A DNA stretch of 8,068 nt from Bacteriovorax sp. Its GTDB lineage: Bacteria; Bdellovibrionota; Bacteriovoracia; Bacteriovoracales; Bacteriovoracaceae. The stretch lies in assembly GCA_030654205.1 (NCBI GenBank), contig JAURXW010000477.1:1-8068 (forward strand), in the 5' to 3' direction. The stretch's first letter is position 1. Every line of letters begins with the position of its first letter. A program made the position numbers and the translations under genes. Under the pieces are notes generated by a model, which was not told the DNA's origin, ran no database searches, and saw nothing but the letters and a program-made list of their open reading frames with translations. Positions 5,782 through 8,068 of this stretch are shown one piece after another.

Positions 5782-6705
5782 ATGGAACTTAGATCTGATA
5801 TTGCAATTGATATAAAAAACCTAAATAAGTCATATCCTGGGCGTGTTGCCTTAAGTGATATTTCCTTTTCTGTAAAAAAAGGGAGCGTTCATGGTTTTTT
5901 AGGGCCTAACGGTGCGGGTAAATCAACTACGATGAAAATTCTTAGTGGACTCATTAGACAATCAAGTGGCGAATTTGTCGTCAATGGCAAGATTGGGTTT
6001 TTACCAGAGCATCCTCCGCTTTATCCTAATATGACGGTGCAAGATTATTTGCAATTTGTACTTTCGATTTATGCTTATCAAAAAAATCAAAAACAATTGG
6101 TACTCGACGTCATGGAAAAAACAGGTTTATCTCATGTGGCAGATCGCTTGATTGGAAATCTTTCCAAGGGATATCAACAAAGAGTGGGTATTGCCCAGGC
6201 CTTAGTTCATTCACCGGAAATTATAATTCTTGATGAACCAACAGTTGGACTTGATCCTGTGGCCATTGCAGATATCCGTGCGCTAATAACTAAACTTAAA
6301 AATGATCACACTATTATTTTTTCAACCCACCAATTGCATGATGTTGAACTATTATGTTCCGATATTACTTTAATTAACCACGGTAAGATTGTGGTCTCAG
6401 GTCCTCTTGAAACTATTCTCGAAAACTTGAAAACCAGAATGGTTATAAACGCACGTGTTGAACAATTTAATGATTCTCAAAAAAGTGAAATGATAAAAAA
6501 GTTTCCTCTGGAATCAGTTGAAATTATTTCTGAAAATGAAGACAAAGATAAAAAGAAGAGTATCAATTTAAAAATAACGGCCAATGCTCCAGAGAGTTTT
6601 AAAAAAGAAATGGCTCGCTTTTTAGCGGCTGAAAATATTGGACTCCTAGAGTTTGCTGAAGTTCGATTGGATCTAGAAGAACTTTTTAAAAGAATGATTC
6701 ATTAA
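5782..6705 (+). CDS. ABC transporter ATPase, GldA-like
   Basis: This 307-residue protein is the nucleotide-binding subunit that powers the membrane proteins encoded next. Numbering from the ATG at 5782: Walker A GPNGAGKST (41-49), Q-loop region GKIGFLPEHPPLY with Glu76 where Gln is usual, signature LSKGYQQR (127-134), Walker B IIILDEP (147-153) with catalytic Glu152, and the H-loop His183 in STHQLHDVE. The LPEHPPLY and LSKGYQQR wording is characteristic of GldA-type ATPases of ABC-2 exporters. A C-terminal domain of about 90 residues ends in LDLEELFKRMIH, also family-typical. The start is ambiguous: ATG 5782 has AAGAG 7 nt upstream, while an in-frame TTG at 5755 would add MNIFTKSGP but its GAAGAG is only 3 nt away. 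First gene of the operon; a NatA-like drug or sodium exporter is the alternative. Confidence 0.92.
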   Translation: MELRSDIAIDIKNLNKSYPGRVALSDISFSVKKGSVHGFLGPNGAGKSTTMKILSGLIRQSSGEFVVNGKIGFLPEHPPLYPNMTVQDYLQFVLSIYAYQKNQKQLVLDVMEKTGLSHVADRLIGNLSKGYQQRVGIAQALVHSPEIIILDEPTVGLDPVAIADIRALITKLKNDHTIIFSTHQLHDVELLCSDITLINHGKIVVSGPLETILENLKTRMVINARVEQFNDSQKSEMIKKFPLESVEIISENEDKDKKKSINLKITANAPESFKKEMARFLAAENIGLLEFAEVRLDLEELFKRMIH

Positions 6706-6724
6706 AAATAAAAAAGAGAAGATA

Positions 6725-7465
6725 ATGTATATAAAAAAAATAAGTATATTAGTTAAAAAAGAATTAAAGGATTCCTTTTATTCACCACTCATTTATATTC
6801 TCACTGGGCTTTTTTGCTTTATGATGGGCTGGTTATTTTTTAATTATCTGATGCAAGCTAAGACCCTAACGACTGTTACAATGACTCAAGCCGTGATTAC
6901 TCCGATTTTTGGAAATATGAATTTTATTTTTGTATTTTTATGCCCATTGCTCACCATGCGCACCCTTGCTGAAGAAAGAAAACAAGCAACTCTCGATTTA
7001 TTATTAAGATCAGAGCTTAGTGAGATGCAAATTATTATCGGGAAATTTATCTCTAATGCTATCCTTGTTATTTTTATGCTTTCGTTTACTTTTGTATTCC
7101 CTTTAATTTTAGCTTTTTCAGGTTATAGCGACTGGGGAGTTGTCGGAAGTTCATACCTCGGTGTGCTTTTATCGGTCATGGCCTATCTCTCGGTTGGCCT
7201 ATTTTGCTCAAGTTTGACTGATAATCAAATTGTAGCAAGCCTTCTTACTTTTTGTATTTTATTGGGTTCAATGTTGATGGTAATTTCTGTCAATGCGACA
7301 AATAATTATTTACTCGCTCTTGTCGTCCAATACCTAACAGTTCCTTTTCATTATGAAGGATTTGTTAGGGGTGTTGTTCACTCTTATAGTTTGGTTTATT
7401 TTGCCAGCTATCTATCGTTCTTTTTTTTATTAACGCTCAAGTCGCTTCAATCGAGAAAATGGTAG
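6725..7465 (+). CDS. ABC-2 type permease, GldF-like
   Basis: This 246-residue inner-membrane protein is the transmembrane subunit paired with the preceding ATPase. About six membrane segments are visible: residues 21-42, 58-78, 108-131, 139-161, 169-189 and 220-240. Between the second and third lies the cytoplasmic coupling motif MRTLAEERKQATLDLLL (78-94), followed by IIIGKF. This arrangement is highly typical of ABC-2 permeases of the GldF/NosY kind. The start has GAGAAG just upstream and lies 19 nt after the ATPase stop. The next gene begins 3 nt after its stop, so the three are surely cotranscribed. GldF in Bacteroidetes is needed for gliding; homologues elsewhere have undefined substrates, and the substrate here cannot be inferred. 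Confidence 0.92.
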   Translation: MYIKKISILVKKELKDSFYSPLIYILTGLFCFMMGWLFFNYLMQAKTLTTVTMTQAVITPIFGNMNFIFVFLCPLLTMRTLAEERKQATLDLLLRSELSEMQIIIGKFISNAILVIFMLSFTFVFPLILAFSGYSDWGVVGSSYLGVLLSVMAYLSVGLFCSSLTDNQIVASLLTFCILLGSMLMVISVNATNNYLLALVVQYLTVPFHYEGFVRGVVHSYSLVYFASYLSFFFLLTLKSLQSRKW

Positions 7466-7468
7466 TTT

Positions 7469-8068
7469 ATGAAAAATTGGTATAAATTATTAATTGCAAT
7501 TGTTAATGTCATTCTTTATTTTGTTTTGATTGCGCTTTGGATTTCCATTCCCGACGTATTGGCCTTAAATATTGCTCTAACTGTGTTTAATTTAGTTTTA
7601 ACTCTCATTTTAATTTATCTCAATCGTGTTCCTCTGAGTGTTTATTACCAAAGCCAGCAGTTTAAAAAATTAACGGAGGCATTGGTTTTCGTTTTTTTAA
7701 TTTTTTGTCTTTTAGGCGTTACAAATTATTGGGCCTACAAACATCCACTACAGAAAGATCTTTCTGCCTTTAAAATGAATTCACTGACAGATCAGACTAA
7801 AAATGTTTTGAAAAATATGAAAGGGGAGTTGAAATTCAAATTATTTGCAAGAAAGCAAGATTCGCTGGCGTGGGTTACACTCTTTGAATTTTATCGCGCA
7901 GAAAAAAGTAATTTGGAAATTACAAAAATCGATATCGATGTACGTCCCGATCTGGTAGCCGATTATCATATAACTGATACCGCAACTCTGGTCATTGAGT
8001 ACAATGGAAAAAGGCAGTATGTAACAGAGAGAGACGAGCTCAATATTACTAATGGTCTTATTAAAATT
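7469..8068 (+). CDS. GldG-like ABC transporter auxiliary membrane protein (partial, N-terminal 200 codons)
   Basis: The frame opens at ATG 7469, 3 nt after the permease stop, and runs off the right edge without a stop, giving 200 codons. Three hydrophobic segments come first (about residues 6-27, 31-51 and 70-88). A presumably extracytoplasmic domain follows, beginning FKMNSLTDQTKNVLKNMKG (101-119), then KFKLFARKQ and a strand/helix alternation. The motif SLTDQTKNVLKNMKG corresponds to the start of the GldG/ABC-transport auxiliary domain (the family form is roughly S-L-S-x-x-T-x-x-x-L-x-x-L). Typical GldG has one N-terminal segment before this domain, so the two extra ones are notable. No Shine-Dalgarno is evident; close spacing suggests translational coupling. 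The protein should join the ATPase and permease in one membrane complex. Confidence 0.85.
   Translation, partial: MKNWYKLLIAIVNVILYFVLIALWISIPDVLALNIALTVFNLVLTLILIYLNRVPLSVYYQSQQFKKLTEALVFVFLIFCLLGVTNYWAYKHPLQKDLSAFKMNSLTDQTKNVLKNMKGELKFKLFARKQDSLAWVTLFEFYRAEKSNLEITKIDIDVRPDLVADYHITDTATLVIEYNGKRQYVTERDELNITNGLIKI

Overview
The window is AT-rich, densely packed bacterial DNA. Two lipoproteins, a signal-peptide-bearing outer-membrane barrel ending in Phe, and purine-rich Shine-Dalgarno sites indicate a Gram-negative didermic bacterium. Low GC, relaxed lipoboxes and a GldA/GldF/GldG-like ABC operon would fit a predatory-type Bdellovibrionota member (Bacteriovorax/Halobacteriovorax relatives). 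That placement is inference from style, not from a marker gene. No rRNA, tRNA, CRISPR array, insertion sequence or phage module was seen.

Layout. Positions 2-139 hold the last 45 codons of a plus-strand gene, closed by a strong bidirectional terminator (138-174) shared with the convergent lipoprotein gene at 197-844 (minus). Upstream of that, also on minus, is an outer-membrane porin-like gene (1074-2270), followed at its 3' end by a 13-bp stem-loop (1009-1039). A 211-bp divergent promoter region separates it from a plus-strand lipoprotein of unknown function (2482-3456). Then come a minus-strand HAD phosphatase (3453-4112), a plus-strand small charged protein with a poly-Ala tract (4190-4651) and a minus-strand DHH/DHHA1 phosphoesterase of the NrnA type (4648-5661). 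From 5782 to the right edge a plus-strand operon encodes an ABC ATPase, an ABC-2 permease and the N-terminal part of a GldG-type auxiliary membrane protein.

How they fit together. Only the last three genes form a clear functional unit: an ABC transporter of the GldA-GldF-GldG type, with tight spacing (19 nt, then 3 nt). The other genes alternate strand and are probably single-gene units: envelope proteins on the left, housekeeping phosphatases in the middle. Two convergent pairs (3453-3456 and 4648-4651) interlock their stop codons in 4 bp with no visible terminator between them. This is the most unusual architectural trait of the window. I see no clearly new multi-gene system. The least explained items are the small protein at 4190-4651, the lipoprotein at 2482-3456 and the three-membrane-segment form of the GldG-like protein.
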